From contig JAYKKT010000064.1 of the NCBI GenBank assembly GCA_036023115.1, positions 9,141,001 through 9,205,000 on the forward strand: 64,000 nucleotides of DNA. The letters run 5' to 3'. Shown here in pieces: positions 38,530 to 49,849 of the stretch (its first letter is position 1; each line of letters starts with the position of its first letter). The translations under genes were made by a program, and so were the position numbers. The notes beneath the pieces are model-generated. The model was given only the letters and a program-made list of their open reading frames with translations. It was not told where the DNA came from and made no database searches. The stretch is from Brasenia schreberi. Taxonomy: Eukaryota > Streptophyta > Magnoliopsida > Nymphaeales > Cabombaceae.

Positions 38530-38622
38530 AAAAGAGCAACAGCTCACTTACACAAGTTGAAGGTGGGTTTGTTACCCGGTTGTGCATCTATCATCAGCCT
38601 CCTCACTGTACAAAAGGAAAAT
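38530..38622 (+). mobile_element. tRNA-derived SINE, family B
   Basis: It contains CAGCTCACTTACACAAGTTGAAGG, a degenerate B region and a TGTACAAAAGGAAAAT tail. It is flanked by a 12-bp perfect duplication GCTATTTTCTGC at 38518-38529 and 38623-38634. The target overlaps the right-hand duplication of the SINE beside it. Confidence 0.75.
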
Positions 38623-38939
38623 GCTATTTTCTGCTATTTCTATGCATAACAAATTCCCATTTTATTCAATCATACAAGCTCAATCGCGATCTCTGCACTG
38701 TTTCAGGAAAATCTAGCTTATTGCTAGGGATGGCAATTCCATTTTTTGTCCGTTTCATGGCATTTCGTGTTGGTCTTATAGCAGGTTAAGTCAAACAAGA
38801 GTTCTTAAGGTTTTGCTTTCCATGGACACAATCATACTGCGACACATGAATACTCTTGACAAGATAGAATCTTTTTGGTTTGTATTCATATCATGAGTTA
38901 TAATTGTCAATTTTAGTATCAAGTTCTTATTTTGGGTCT

Positions 38940-39052
38940 CTTTTTTTTTACAATAGGATGCCGAAGTTTACACCCCCACACGTGTACCCTCTGGGAGTCG
39001 AACTCCCCCACCAGGAGCTAGAGCGCCGTGAGTTCAGCTAACGCTCTGTGCT
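38940..39052 (-). mobile_element. tRNA-derived SINE, family A, minus strand
   Basis: Reverse complement: AGAGCGTTAGCTGAACTCACGG, then GGGGGAGTTCGACTCCCAGAGG and a TATTGTAAAAAAAAA tail. Box order, spacing and tail match the plus-strand copies. Confidence 0.85.
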
Positions 39053-39306
39053 ATTTTGGTTCATCATAAACAGTCAGGAGTTGGTCCTTTTCTTGTTGCT
39101 TTGAGCGGAGAAACACAACACGAACCTGGTATAGCCCTCTTTCAGATCGTGTTCGACTTTGTGTCCGTTTTCGTGTCGTGTCATAATTACTAGTCCTTTA
39201 CACGAAATCCTACCCGAATCATGATAGGGAAAAGGTGGCGGGAGGCACTTCGCGGGTTTTCTAACCGACAAATCCCTAAATGAGAAGTCTCTTTCTCTGA
39301 TACTCA

Positions 39307-39967
39307 ATGGCTTCTCCGTCTACTGAACGGCCGAAACGCTCGACAGTGCGTCGACCGGTGGAGCAAAGCGTGGAGAATCTGCTTCCCGTTTCCGCCTACG
39401 CCTTCCTCAAGGTGAGTAATAGCCTCACTCAAGAAGAAAAACAAAAGGTAGCCTGCGACGATGAAGAAAGTAAGGAGAGGCCGTCCGTGAGCGTGAGAGG
39501 CATCTACCATTCGGAAGATCAGGCTTACCTAGCTGCAATTCACAATCTAGTCTATCTTCTTGAGCCGATGATGGCCGGTGATGCCGCAGCGGCGCAGCTC
39601 AACAAGGTGCGAACGATCGCTACCACCGATACCCTCCCCGTGAAGGGTCGATTCAGAAGCGTCCTCCAAATTTTCAAATCGCTGAATCCTTCTTGTGGGG
39701 GCGATGATTTCTTGGTGATGAAGGTTCCCCTTTTCCCGCCCGAGGAGATCGATCTGAAGGAGGCGCTTAAGGGCCGAGCTATTCCGTTTGTTTACTGGGA
39801 TGGTAGCGATGCAGAGGAGGAATATGAACCATCTGAGGACGATGATGACGACGTTGATGATAGCGATGATGATCACGATGACGTCGATGAAGATGGTGCA
39901 GGCGATGTGTTGCAGATGGAGGAGGACACAAAAGGTGGTGATCGTCAAGATCCAACTCATGGTGCAT

Positions 39968-39969
<2 letters not shown>
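39307..39969 (+). CDS. Intronless acidic protein of unknown function, 220 aa
   Basis: I do not recognise this protein. It starts MASPSTERPKRSTVRRPVEQ with a basic N-terminus. A middle part of about 90 residues could fold (AYLAAIHNLVYLLEPMMAGD, then a segment around FRSVLQIFKSLN), and the last third is strongly acidic, with runs of Asp/Glu around residues 170-205. Codon use is GC-richer than the surroundings and Gly, Ala and Asp codons vary synonymously, which supports real coding. An acidic tail with a basic head is typical of histone-binding or nuclear proteins, but that is inference only. The stop is followed at once by a (TC)n(TG)n tract. No signal peptide or membrane segment is visible. 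A 202-codon frame on the opposite strand is a shadow. Confidence 0.65.
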
Positions 39970-40017
<48 letters not shown>

Positions 40018-40018
40018 T
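39970..40018. repeat. Compound (TC)n(TG)n microsatellite in the 3' flank of the acidic ORF
   Basis: About 16 TC units followed by about 7 TG units, starting one base after the stop codon. Confidence 0.95.
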
Positions 40019-42320
40019 TTTCTGTGGCTCAACATTGACACTAAATTTGGTTCTGAGCGATTTTGTTGCCTGAAATCTCTTACTTTCGTAGCAAATACAG
40101 GAAAGGTTGAAACTTTCTGGTTTTGATGAATGGGATCGTAATTCTTCTGCTTCAAATTATGACCGTAATGTTAATTTGCAAAACAGATGATCATAGAAGC
40201 AGTTTACGGTGGATCATATAGCGGACCATAGATGGCTTGGCAGCTTAAATTTGCATTCCAAAACCAGAATCTCGTATAGGCCAAGATATTTTGATCATGT
40301 AGTTTCTATTTCTCTTCGTTTTAAGTCATCCATTGTGATGACGAAGATGAAGAAGATGGGGATTATGTTTACAGATATACCTAGGGCCGCAAAACTTGGT
40401 GAGCTGCTTTTGTTCCACCCACGCAATGTGTGTTTATGTTTGTGGTGAGAGAGTAGTCTCTTGGTGCTGACATGTATGTTTGTGTGAAAAACATACTAAC
40501 ACGAATAGTTGGATGGTGTGCACCCGTCCTCCATGGTTGAAGGTTGACAATTTTGATTGCAGGCAACTCTAGGATCTGACCAAATTCAACCTGTTTCCAT
40601 GAGTGATGCACCAGCCACTACATCCTCTATGATTCCTTTTCTATTATTATCAAGCTTTGGGTTAGGCAGATCCCTACTAGAAAAAATGTGTACTGTCTAT
40701 ACATCAGAAGGTATACCATAATCTGCAAAAAAACACTGTTCGAGTCGACTCAAGGACTCTGAATGGTGGAAGATGCAATCTGCACTCCAGACAATTGATG
40801 AGAAGCCTGGGAGTCGTTCCGGAGACCTTCGATGCTCAAGTCCGTTGGCTATTTGAATTTAGAAAATGATACTCGTTCTCAAGAGATCATCCCTTAGAAC
40901 CATGAGCTTCAGGCTCATATCCCCATAGATATCAATGAATAATCATGGAAAGCCGCTATCAAGTAAGAACAACCTAATAAAGGCTTACTTGTTTTTTAGA
41001 GGAAATCCATGGAGAAATCACCAGTGAGGAATACTTTTGGGAGTTCATCAGAACCAATCAAGCACTCTCATAGTTACAAGTATGCTCTTGGTGCATCCAT
41101 CTTGTTTGTGGTGTTTTCGTTAGTGGAAATAATTGGAAGAGCACATCACTCTTTCGATTGAACAAAGGGTTTCCTCGGTCGATGAATGATTTTCCCAAGA
41201 AGCAATGCCTAAAACTTGTCATGACATAAACAACCAATTCTACTCTGTTGAATTTTGATTCAATTCTTGGAAATCAGTACTCAAATTCTTTGCTTAACAA
41301 TGATTTTGGTTATAGACAATGACAGTTACCCTATGACGGCTCTCTTTCGCTATGGCTTTGCTGGGTCCCTTGACAAAGCCATTGCTCCTGAATCATTCTC
41401 TCATTCTTCAAGAGACGCGTAGCATAAATCAAACTCTCCTTCCATTGATTGGGAATGCTCATGGTTTCTCTCGTTCTCACTGTTCTTATATCAAACAAAT
41501 TTTCAACTGGACAATGAATCCATTTTGAAACCATCTTATCTTGAACTCATGCGTGGTAGAAAGAGTACCTTGTGCCTGGACTTTAAATAGTTCAGCTTTA
41601 ACCATCTTACAGGGCTCACCTTTTCTCTGTACAATGGGGAGGCCAAAGCCAAATGCATGCTCGATATTATACTCATGACCTTCAACTTGTGAGTTGACCC
41701 TCTAACGCAGTGAGCTACAGCTCGTTGTGCAAAAGGACTCACATTACTGGTTGATAGAGAACCAAATTTACCAGAATAAGGTATTTAATCATTAAATGAA
41801 CTTCTTAGTTTGTGTGAGTCAGTTTCGCCGTTGCATGACTTATTTCAACAGTCAACATTGCCAATAGGGGATGTGCATGGAGTGGGATGGGGCCGGGGGC
41901 CATGCGTCTCCGTCCCTGGTTGGGGATTCCCACCCTTGTGGGACTCCATTCCCACAAAAACCGTTCGATATTTTGAGCTTGAAGAACCATAGGTAGGTTA
42001 GAATCTTACAATTGAGTCGAGCTCATTCTACTATATTGGATATAGCTTTATAAAAGAGTAGTATATTACATGAAGTACAACATACAGGAACAGTATACAA
42101 CACTGTTACAAAGGAGCACACTCCTTTGTATAACTTTTTTATAACTGCATATCCTCTTCCACTTTTTACTCGGGAGCAATACATGTACGAAACAATCCTA
42201 AAAGAGTCGGAGTTGGGTTCACGGGCGGGGACTTGTTATCCCATCTTTGTCCCGATCACCATTGAGGATTTTTGAGCTTTCCCCATCTCTGACCCCGGCA
42301 CCTACTTTCATAGTATCCAT
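40019..42320. other. Intergenic, one SINE, no gene seen
   Basis: A short acidic reading frame at about 40335-40382 (DDEDEEDGDYVYRYT, then stop) echoes the tail of the upstream ORF, but no splice path was convincing. 41870-42000 and 42180-42300 are GC-rich repeat-like blocks. Other open frames lack recognisable content. Confidence 0.45.
41625..41745 (-). mobile_element. tRNA-derived SINE, family B, minus strand
   Basis: Reverse complement: GAGCTGTAGCTCACTGCGTTAG, then CTCACAAGTTGAAGGTCATGAG, CATGCATTTGGCTTTGGCC and a CATTGTACA tail. The A-box-like TAGCTCACTGCGTTAGAGG is better kept than in other family B copies. Confidence 0.75.
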
Positions 42321-43255
42321 CACACCTTTTTATTATCCAAACATTCATTTTACAACAAATACCAAAATTATCTCTTATATAAATTACTCTCCTCACACTC
42401 AATTCCAACATTTCTCTTTCCTCTCTCACCTAATCTCTTCTCTCTCACTCAATTCCACCAAGGGTCTATCTCGTCATATCTTTTTGCTCTAGCGACGGAT
42501 GTTTTATTTAGCATTGTCTTCTTCGCAACTCAATGTATATTCTTGTGAATCTCATCGAAGAAAAAGAAAGAACAAAAAAGAAAAATAAAAAATAAAAGCA
42601 AGAAAAATGAAACTAAAAATAAAATCAATAATAAGAAAAAAGAACAACAACAATAAGAATAATGAAGAATAAAAGAAGAAAACAAAGATTCACGAAACAT
42701 ACAAAAATAAATAAAAAATAAAAATAAGTCAAGTTCCTGACGAGAGAGACGCGGCTTGGGAGTGTATTTCCATCAAAAGAGACATGCTCCAATCGCGTCT
42801 CCCCAACAAGGGAGACATGGCTGAGGCAACCTAGATTGCGTCTCTCTTGTTGGGAACTTAATTTTTTTTCATTTTTATTCTGGTCAAGAAGTAAGCAAAA
42901 CAACTAAAAAACGAAAAACCAAAACCAAATCAATAACATACCTCAATAAATTGATGAATGTCCTTCAAATCAGTTTTTCTTATCTTATTTTTCTTCTTCT
43001 TTCTTTCTATTTCTTCTTTTTCTTCCTTTTTCAATGGATATTGATCCGCTCTTTTGTTAAAAATAGTTGTAGATCGAGTAATAAATGGTTGGAATGTGTT
43101 GGGGAGCGCAAAATGGACGAAACAAATGACGGACAGAGGTTTGTGCAATAGGAGAGAGGAGAACCCAATTTTTGTGTAGGGATAATTTCATAATTATAAA
43201 AATGACCTAGATATTTTGGAAAATGCAAAAAAGAGATAATAGTAAAAAAGGTGTG
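42321..43255. mobile_element. Non-autonomous TIR element, CACACC family, copy 1
   Basis: The left end is CACACCTTTTTATTAT and the right end, reverse complemented, is CACACCTTTTTTACTAT. About 935 bp, with no transposase. The interior has an A-rich arm (42560-42720), a central cluster of GAGAC/GTCTC hairpin words (42745-42855) and a pyrimidine-rich arm. It matches 51133-52506 in inverted orientation and 62523-63440 more loosely. No clear target-site duplication was seen. The superfamily is not decided. Confidence 0.75.
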
Positions 43256-43836
43256 TGCATATCAATCCTGTTCATAAAACCTCAACTATGGCTTTAAGAA
43301 GATGGATCTAGTTTCCAATTGGATGAGGGTCGCATCAACATATATCCACTTTCCATTTTAAAGAGAGGGTTCCAAAGCTTATTACTCCAACGAGATGATC
43401 ATACAACTCAAAGTCTTGCAAGAAAATGAGGATATGAGCATCGAAACGGGTTATGAAAGCAGGCACTGGTAAAGAACACAACCTCCCTATAACTTCAGCT
43501 TACATGGGAATGGCAATGAGGTGAGATTGGGAAGGGATACTTATATCAGGCCCTGAACTTCAACCTTAATTTTGCACTCGGATCATAACCATCGTTGGGA
43601 TCTACTGTTATATATATATCTATATATATCTATATTCCTTCGGAACCATAGATTCCTAAAGAACCACAATTTAATCGCCCTTATAAACGATTAGAGACAA
43701 TGAGAATGCAACACCATCAATGTCATATAATGAGAATCTCCATGTGACAAGAACAATGACTTGTTAGCACCGTTTCTCATCTTCCCAAAGGTAATCGGAA
43801 TGTTAGGGTCCAAGAGTATATATTTTAAGAGGATTG

Positions 43837-43839
<3 letters not shown>

Positions 43840-43902
<63 letters not shown>
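43840..43902. repeat. Compound (TC)n(TA)n microsatellite
   Basis: About 16 TC units followed by about 15 TA units. Confidence 0.95.
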
Positions 43903-43905
<3 letters not shown>

Positions 43906-44071
43906 CATGAAAATCTCAACCATGGATGAGTTCAAAAGTAGAAACGAAGAACACATACCTACTTTTTGTCTATGCTATATATATGCACTCGTACCCATGA
44001 AAATCTCACCCATGGATGAGTTCAAAAGTAGAAACGAAGAAAACACATACCTACTTTTTGTCTATGCTTTG
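43903..44071 (+). repeat. Direct tandem duplication, period 90 bp
   Basis: ACCCATGAAAATCTCA starts at 43903 and again at 43993. The units are nearly identical through CCTACTTTTTGTCTATGCT; the second has one extra A in the GAAGAA run. The duplication begins directly after the (TA)n tract. Confidence 0.9.
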
Positions 44072-44464
44072 TTGACATATGTAGTTTTTGCTTTTGAACT
44101 TGTCAATCTATTTCCATCTTGGTGGATGAGTGAGAATTTTAAGGATGGCACAATTAATTTTCTCTCTCTATGGATAATGTTAAACACATAATGTCCTTAG
44201 CTACATCAATTTTTTATAACATGGATTACAAAAATTATGAGCATTGCTTTGGGACGTCCCCGCCTAGCGACGTGCTACAGAGCCCGAATGCAGTAAGAAG
44301 TAGGCAAGGGTCATTACATTTTCACCCGAATGTAGTGAATCAATTGCAGAGAGGGTTTCCACATCATGGACTGGTGTGGGTAAAGAAGTTAGTCCCACTA
44401 TATTGCCGCTCGAATGTAGTGAAAAATTTTCAGAGAGGGTCTCTGCATTTTTTATTATGGACGG

Positions 44465-45406
44465 ATGCGGGGGGTAAGGAAGCTAGCCCTAGATAATAAG
44501 ATTCGTATTGGTTCTTGGAATATCGAAACATTATCAGGTAAGCTAATGGAGGTGGTAGATACTATGATTCGGAGAAAGATTCATATTCTACGTTTACAAG
44601 AGACAAAATGGGTTGGAGAAAAAGCAAAGGAGATAGAGGATACATGTTTTAAATTATGGTACTCAGGTAAAGAAAATGCTCGAAACGGAGTTGGTATTAT
44701 CATAAATAAAGATTTAAAGGAGAGTGTAGTAGACATACAACGATATGGTGACCGAATCATGACGTTGAAATTAGTGTTAGGAGCAGAGGTTTTGAATATA
44801 GTATGTGCTTACGCACTCCAAGTAGGACTAGAAGATAGTATAAAGACAGTTTTTTGGGAAGAGTTAGATAAGGTATTTCAAAAGATTCCACAAAGGGAGA
44901 TGATTTGTTTAGGAGGAGATTTAAATGGACATGTCGGTAAAGAGGCATTAGGATATCAAGGGATTCATGGAAACTTTGGTTTTGGGGATATAAATGAGGA
45001 AGGTAGGGAGATTTTAGATTTTGCTATGGCATTTGATCTCTTTATAGTCAATACAATCTTCAAAAAACGAGATGAACATTTAATTACTTATAAGAGTGGC
45101 TTATCACAAACACAAATTGATTACTTTATTTGTAGAAAAAAAGATAGAGCATGTTGTAAAGATTGTAAGGTAATTCCAGGAGAAAGCTTAACCACCCAAC
45201 ATCAACTTTTAGTTATGGATTTACAAATAAAAAAATGGACAAAGAAGAAAAGAGTGTATCGAGCTACTCGGACTAAATGGTGGAACCTCAAAAGCGAGAA
45301 AGAAGATATATTTAAACAAAAAGTCCTTCAAGGAGATGTTTGGAATTATGTTGGCACACCCTGTGATATGTGGAACATATTAGGAAAGTGGCGAAAGATG
45401 TGTTAG
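44465..45406 (+). pseudogene. RTE LINE endonuclease region, frameshifted at its end
   Basis: The 313-codon frame keeps the exonuclease-endonuclease-phosphatase signature in order: RIGSWNIETLSG (Asn), LRLQETKW (Gln-Glu), CLGGDLNGHVG (Gly-Asp-Asn), a QIDYF block and TTQHQLLVMD (His). In life it nicks target DNA to prime reverse transcription. The last residues, ending KWRKMC, are out of frame: similarity to the connecting region continues from about 45370 in another frame, so a small indel lies around 45370-45390. Confidence 0.85.
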
Positions 45407-47314
45407 GGGTATCTAAGGGAGGTGTACCGGCACAAAAAGAAGCTTGGTGGTGGAGTGAAGTAGTACAAAATAAAATCAAGGCAAAGAGGGCATGTTACAA
45501 ATTACATTATGCTAAGAAAACTAGTGAAATTTTAGAAGCTTATAAGAAAGCAAAGAAGGAAGCGAAAAAGGCCGTTAGTGAAGCAAAAGCTAAGATTTGA
45601 AAGGACTTATATAAAAAACTCAACTCAAAAGAGGGTGAAAGAGATATTTTTAGGATAGCTAGGGCTAGAGATAAGAAAACTAAAAATCTTAATTATGTTA
45701 GATGCATAAAAGACGAGGATGAAAAAATTCTAATGGCAAATGATGATATAAGAAATAGATGGAAAAACTATTTTTATAATCTTTTTAATGAAAATAAAGA
45801 TGTTAGTATTAGTTTATGAGATTTAGCCAAGTCAGAAAAGTATATAAACCACAATTTCTATCGACGTATTCAAAAGAATGAAGTCAAAGAGGCTCTTAAA
45901 CATATGAAGGGTGGTAAATCGGTGGGACCAGATAATATTCCTATAGAAGTTTGGAAAATACTGGGAGAAATAGGAATCACTTGGCTCACAAGACTATTTA
46001 ATGAAATATGGAAAAACCAAAATATACCCGAGGAATGGAGAGCAAGTACACTTATACCCATATATAAAAATTGTGCGAATTATCGAGGTATCAAGTTAAT
46101 GAGTCATACTATGAAATTATGGGAAAGAATTATCGAACGTAGGTTAAGATAAGTATCAAGTACAACAGAGAACCAATTTGGATTCATGCCAGACAAATCT
46201 ACTATTGAAGCGATTCACCTTTTGAGACATCTTATGAAACATTTTAGAGCAAAAAAGAAAGACCTTCACATGATATTTATTGATCTAGAAAAAGCTTATG
46301 ATAGGGTACCGAGGGAGGTTCTTTGGAGAACTTTGGAAAAAAGAGGTATCCCATTGACATATATTAACCTTATAAGAGACATGAATGATGGTGCAAAAAC
46401 ATGTGTGAGGACTCATGAATGAACGACAGACTTCTTTGAAGTTAATATTGGGTTACATCAAGGATCAACTTTATGTCCATACTTATTTATAATGGTGATG
46501 GATGATGAGTTAACAAAACATATTCAAGATGAAGTACCTTGTTGTATGTTATTTGCATATGACATTGTATTAGTGGAGGAGTCTAAGGAAAAAGTTAATA
46601 GAAAATTGGAACTATGGAGAGAAACATTAGAAAGCAAAGGCCTCCGACATAGTAGAACGAAGACAGAATATATGGAATGTAAGTTTGATCATTTGGTTAC
46701 CTTAGAGGACATAGAAATTAAAATTGGCACACATTGCATTCCCCAAAAGGAAAGTTTTAAATACCTAGGGTCAATTTTTCAGAGTGATGGAAGAATTGAT
46801 GGAGATGTTATACATAGAATTAATACTGGTTGGTTAAAATGGAGAGGAGCATCAGGTATTCTTTGTGATAAGAATACACCATTAAAATTAAAAGGTAAAT
46901 ATTATAGAGCAGTAATTAGGCCTGTCATGTTTTATGGTTCTGAGTGTTGGGCAGTTAATCATGAACATGTACAAAAGATGTCTGTGACAGAAATGAAGAT
47001 GTTGAGATGGATGAGTGGTCATACAAGAAAAGACCGTATACATAATGAGGTTATTAGAAATAAATTAGGAGTAGCACCAATAGAGGATAAAATGAGAGAA
47101 CATCGTTTAAGGTGGTTTGGACATATAGAAAAAAGAACATGTAAGAAAGTTAGAAAAACTAAATTTGGAAAGTATTAAAAGAGGTAGAGGACGACCACAA
47201 AAGTGTTGGAAAGAAACAATAAAGAATGATCTAGCTTATTGGGAGTTAACTGCTAACATGGCACGCGATAGGGATTTGTGGAAACAAAGAATCCATGTAG
47301 CCGACCCCGTCTAG
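45370..47314 (+). pseudogene. RTE LINE reverse transcriptase region, several stops
   Basis: One frame runs from 45370 to 47178 through in-frame stops at 45598, 45817, 46150 and 46420. RT blocks are recognisable: [72 protein letters not shown] and GLHQGSTLCPYLF. The catalytic FADD motif reads FAYD (near 46552-46563), losing one of two metal-binding Asp residues. After about 47130 a deletion shifts the frame, and the conserved end, finishing HVADPV, resumes to the TAG at 47312-47314. The copy cannot make active enzyme. Confidence 0.88.
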
Positions 47315-47841
47315 TATGGGAAAAGGCTTAGTTGTTGTTGTTGTTGTATCTCTGTTGTTAAATCTTGATTAACCTATAAACCAAAAGATCTTGTTTTGCC
47401 GTCTGCTAATGATGAGATACCAGGATGCTCTTTCTCTGGCAAGTTTAAGTAGTCAGCTTGTCTCATACGTTCATTCACGGAATCCTTTTACTGCCTAACA
47501 GACTGAAATAAAGCTCAGACTTTGAGAAACTTAAAGTACTCCTGTGACTATTTGGTTAAGAACCTTCAAGTCAAAGGTCATGAGTTCAAGTATGCAGATC
47601 TTGTAGTAGGAGTCTGCCTAATCTCATCTTGCTGATGAAAATCAAGTATTGCATTTCTCAATGCATTTCAAATTTTATTGTGAAACCTGTTTAGCATTAT
47701 AAATCTCGAACTTGGCCACAGTTTGGATCCAAAAACAAGTATAGTCATATTTTTCTTATGGACATGTCGCGTTCGTGACAAACATGGGTTTTATAGAATG
47801 CAAAAAAGGTGAGGAGGGCTCCCTGAAAGTGAATAAAATTG

Positions 47842-47957
47842 TGGTTGGCGTGGTAGCGCACCTGACAGAGGACTCAACTCACAAGATGAAGGTCATGAGT
47901 ATGATACCTTGGGCGTGCATAGCTGGCTTTAGCTTCCGGATGTAACCCAAAAAAGAG
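47842..47957 (+). mobile_element. tRNA-derived SINE, family B
   Basis: The copy reads TGGCGTGGTAGCGCACCTGACAG, then CTCACAAGATGAAGGTCATGAG, a CATAGCTGGCTTTAGCTTCC block and a GTAACCCAAAAAAGAG tail. It is flanked by TAAAATTG at 47834-47841 and 47958-47965; extending left gives 10 of 11 matching bases. Confidence 0.8.
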
Positions 47958-48057
47958 TAAAATTGAGATATGGATCAAGAATTTCGGAAAACTTGGAGCC
48001 AAAACCAACCCTTCTTCTATATTAAGTCAAAATGAAAATTTGGATGGGCTTGATGTG

Positions 48058-48130
48058 CCGAGCATTCGCTCAATGGCAGGGTGCTTTGATTCCCTTTTCC
48101 GGGCGGGGAGTTCGACTCTCGGGTGTAACG
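48058..48130 (+). mobile_element. tRNA-derived SINE, family A, 3' truncated or diverged
   Basis: CGAGCATTCGCTCAATGGCAGG, then GGGCGGGGAGTTCGACTCTCGGG. It keeps both promoter boxes but the GTGTGT block and tail are missing. Confidence 0.65.
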
Positions 48131-48590
48131 GTCAGTTTTGCATACCACGCTTCTCGAGACATAGATGCCCTGTTGATGTGAACCTTTTCTTAGCAGATTG
48201 CAATGTATGGGCTCGTCTGGACTGACCTTGACCTACCGGAAGCTAGCTAGGCTGGTCACAGCCACTTTAGAGTGATGCACCTTTGTTGTTACATCTCTTG
48301 AAACTGTCACAAAGTTGACAATCATCTGGAGAAAAATAAGAACTTACTTTACTGGGGACTGTTTGTGACCCTTTCATCAACCCGAAATTTCGTTATTGTT
48401 CGTGTCAAGTGGCTCTTCTGAGCTGACACCTAACACGAGCCAAGTTAAAAGAGCTGAACATGAGCTGCTCTTCAAAGTTAAAACATGATCTAACATGTGA
48501 TTTCATTAGAAAATTTAATTTCCTAGTAATCTTATTTCACTTTAATCTTTTTCGTAAATTGGAAGATTGATCATTTAATTACAGTGCATC

Positions 48591-48712
48591 CGCACCCAGT
48601 GCATTAGCTCAAGTGGCAGGGTGCTCTTACACCCTTGCTGCTGGTGGGGAGTTCTACACCCAAGGAGGTGCATGTGTGTGTTGGGCTCCAGCCTCCCTTT
48701 GTAACCAAAAAC
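48591..48712 (+). mobile_element. tRNA-derived SINE, family A, with 13-bp target-site duplication
   Basis: The element starts CGCACCCAGTGCATTAGCTC, with A-box-like TAGCTCAAGTGG, a B-box region GTGGGGAGTTCTACACC, the GCATGTGTGTGTTGGGCTCC block and a TTTGTAACCAAAAAC tail. ATTACAGTGCATC flanks it perfectly at 48578-48590 and 48713-48725. Confidence 0.92.
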
Positions 48713-49009
48713 ATTACAGTGCATCTCTTAATTGATTTGGTTAACATGGTTTTCTACTCTACACAGAGGAACAAGCTTATATGAAGGCACCCGAACCGAA
48801 AATACGCTGTCAAAGCTCATAAAGGTTAGAACCAGTTCATGTTTAACTCATTAGATCAAGAAGAGAACATTAATGAGCTCATCACAAGCTGAATTGAGGT
48901 AACACAGTAAAGTAGAATAGTAAATACACAATCCCCTCTTGAAAATATCATAGGTTTTATGAGCTAATTATTCTCAAGTGCCGTTTATTATTGTCAAATA
49001 CTATATTTA

Positions 49010-49119
49010 CCCAGAGCGTTAGCTCAACGGCAGGGCGCTCTAGCACTGTTGCTACTCCCAGAGGGTTCATGCGTGGGTGTGTGTATTAGGCCTCGGCCTC
49101 CTCTTGTAACAAAAAAAAG
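49010..49119 (+). mobile_element. tRNA-derived SINE, family A, internal deletion
   Basis: Starts CCCAGAGCGTTAGCTCAACGG and ends CTCTTGTAACAAAAAAAAG. The GGTGGGGAGTTCG part of the B-box region is deleted. Flanks TACTATATTTA and TAATGTATTTTA may be a decayed duplication. Confidence 0.8.
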
Positions 49120-49467
49120 AGAGTAATGTATTTTAACCTAATGATGGATCCAACAAACCAATACTAGGTCCAACTGCATCGGTTTCTCCTTTATTACTTC
49201 GAATATGAGAGTTTAGGTTCTAAGAAGGGATACTTCTCTCTATCAGTAAATGTTTGCAGCTGAAATGAGGCTTGTCCTCACAACATTTCAGGTTTGATTT
49301 GTTCTTCTCAAACACAATTAGCATTTAAGCTTTCGTGTCGATATAGTTGCATTTAATTGAGGCGAAAGCTCTGCAATAGTCTACGGTTAAAACCATAAGC
49401 CTTTTTGGGGGTGATTTGAAAGCCCAGGTGGTAGCACACGGTTTCCACTGTGGACTATTTCTTAGTT

Positions 49468-49468
<1 letters not shown>

Positions 49469-49513
<45 letters not shown>
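49469..49513. repeat. (AG)n microsatellite
   Basis: About 22 AG units. Confidence 0.95.
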
Positions 49514-49517
<4 letters not shown>

Positions 49518-49849
49518 TGGCTTCACTTTAATGTAGATCCACCAGTGAACTTAACCAATATCTTTCACATCATTATATCACATTAACCGACAAAATTATG
49601 ATTAATCTTCATCTCGATGTTATCTCAGGTGATAGTGACAGAAGTCTAATGAAGGTGTCACTAAAAGCAGTTCAAAAACACTAATACAACGGCTAGTTGG
49701 AAACGCATCATATGCTGTACGATGGTCCCAACCACTTTAGATCGATGGTTCTGATGCGCCTTTGGCAATTACAACTACCTAACTAGAGCGGGTAAAGGAG
49801 CCAAACAGGAATTGTTCAATGCTCATTCATCAACTCAAAGTTATGTTCT

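Larger units (their letters stand above)
37594..39306. other. 3' flank of the hydrolase gene, three SINEs, promoter side of the next ORF
   Basis: The first few hundred bases should be the 3' UTR. Three SINEs follow (38406-38516, 38530-38622, 38940-39052). 39060-39306 precedes the acidic ORF and probably includes its promoter and leader, but no core element is convincing. Confidence 0.5.
44240..47347 (+). mobile_element. RTE-type LINE, nearly full length, decayed
   Basis: A non-LTR retrotransposon with an AP-endonuclease followed by a reverse transcriptase and a (TTG)n 3' tail (GGCTTAGTTGTTGTTG), the hallmark of plant RTE elements. 44240-44464 is the likely 5' leader and has an internal partial repeat (about 44326 and 44410). 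No target-site duplication was recognised around this copy, so the 5' end is approximate. Two 3'-end relatives at 51957-52464 and 59519-59765 and one on the minus strand at 63510-63810 show the family has been active here more than once. Confidence 0.9.

Noticed and set aside
39547..40155. 202-codon minus-strand frame
   Set aside because: It is the shadow of the acidic plus-strand ORF plus the (TC)n tract; the plus strand has the more gene-like codon use.
40335..40382. Short acidic reading frame as a second exon of the 39307 ORF
   Set aside because: No convincing acceptor or donor links it to the upstream ORF, which already has a stop codon; mentioned only as a possibility.
47540..47640. CAAGTCAAAGGTCATGAGTTCAA as a family B SINE
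   Set aside because: The core resembles family B but the head, tail and duplication are not identifiable.
49410..49450. CCAGGTGGTAGCACACGG as another SINE head
   Set aside because: Only the A-box-like word is present, without body or tail.
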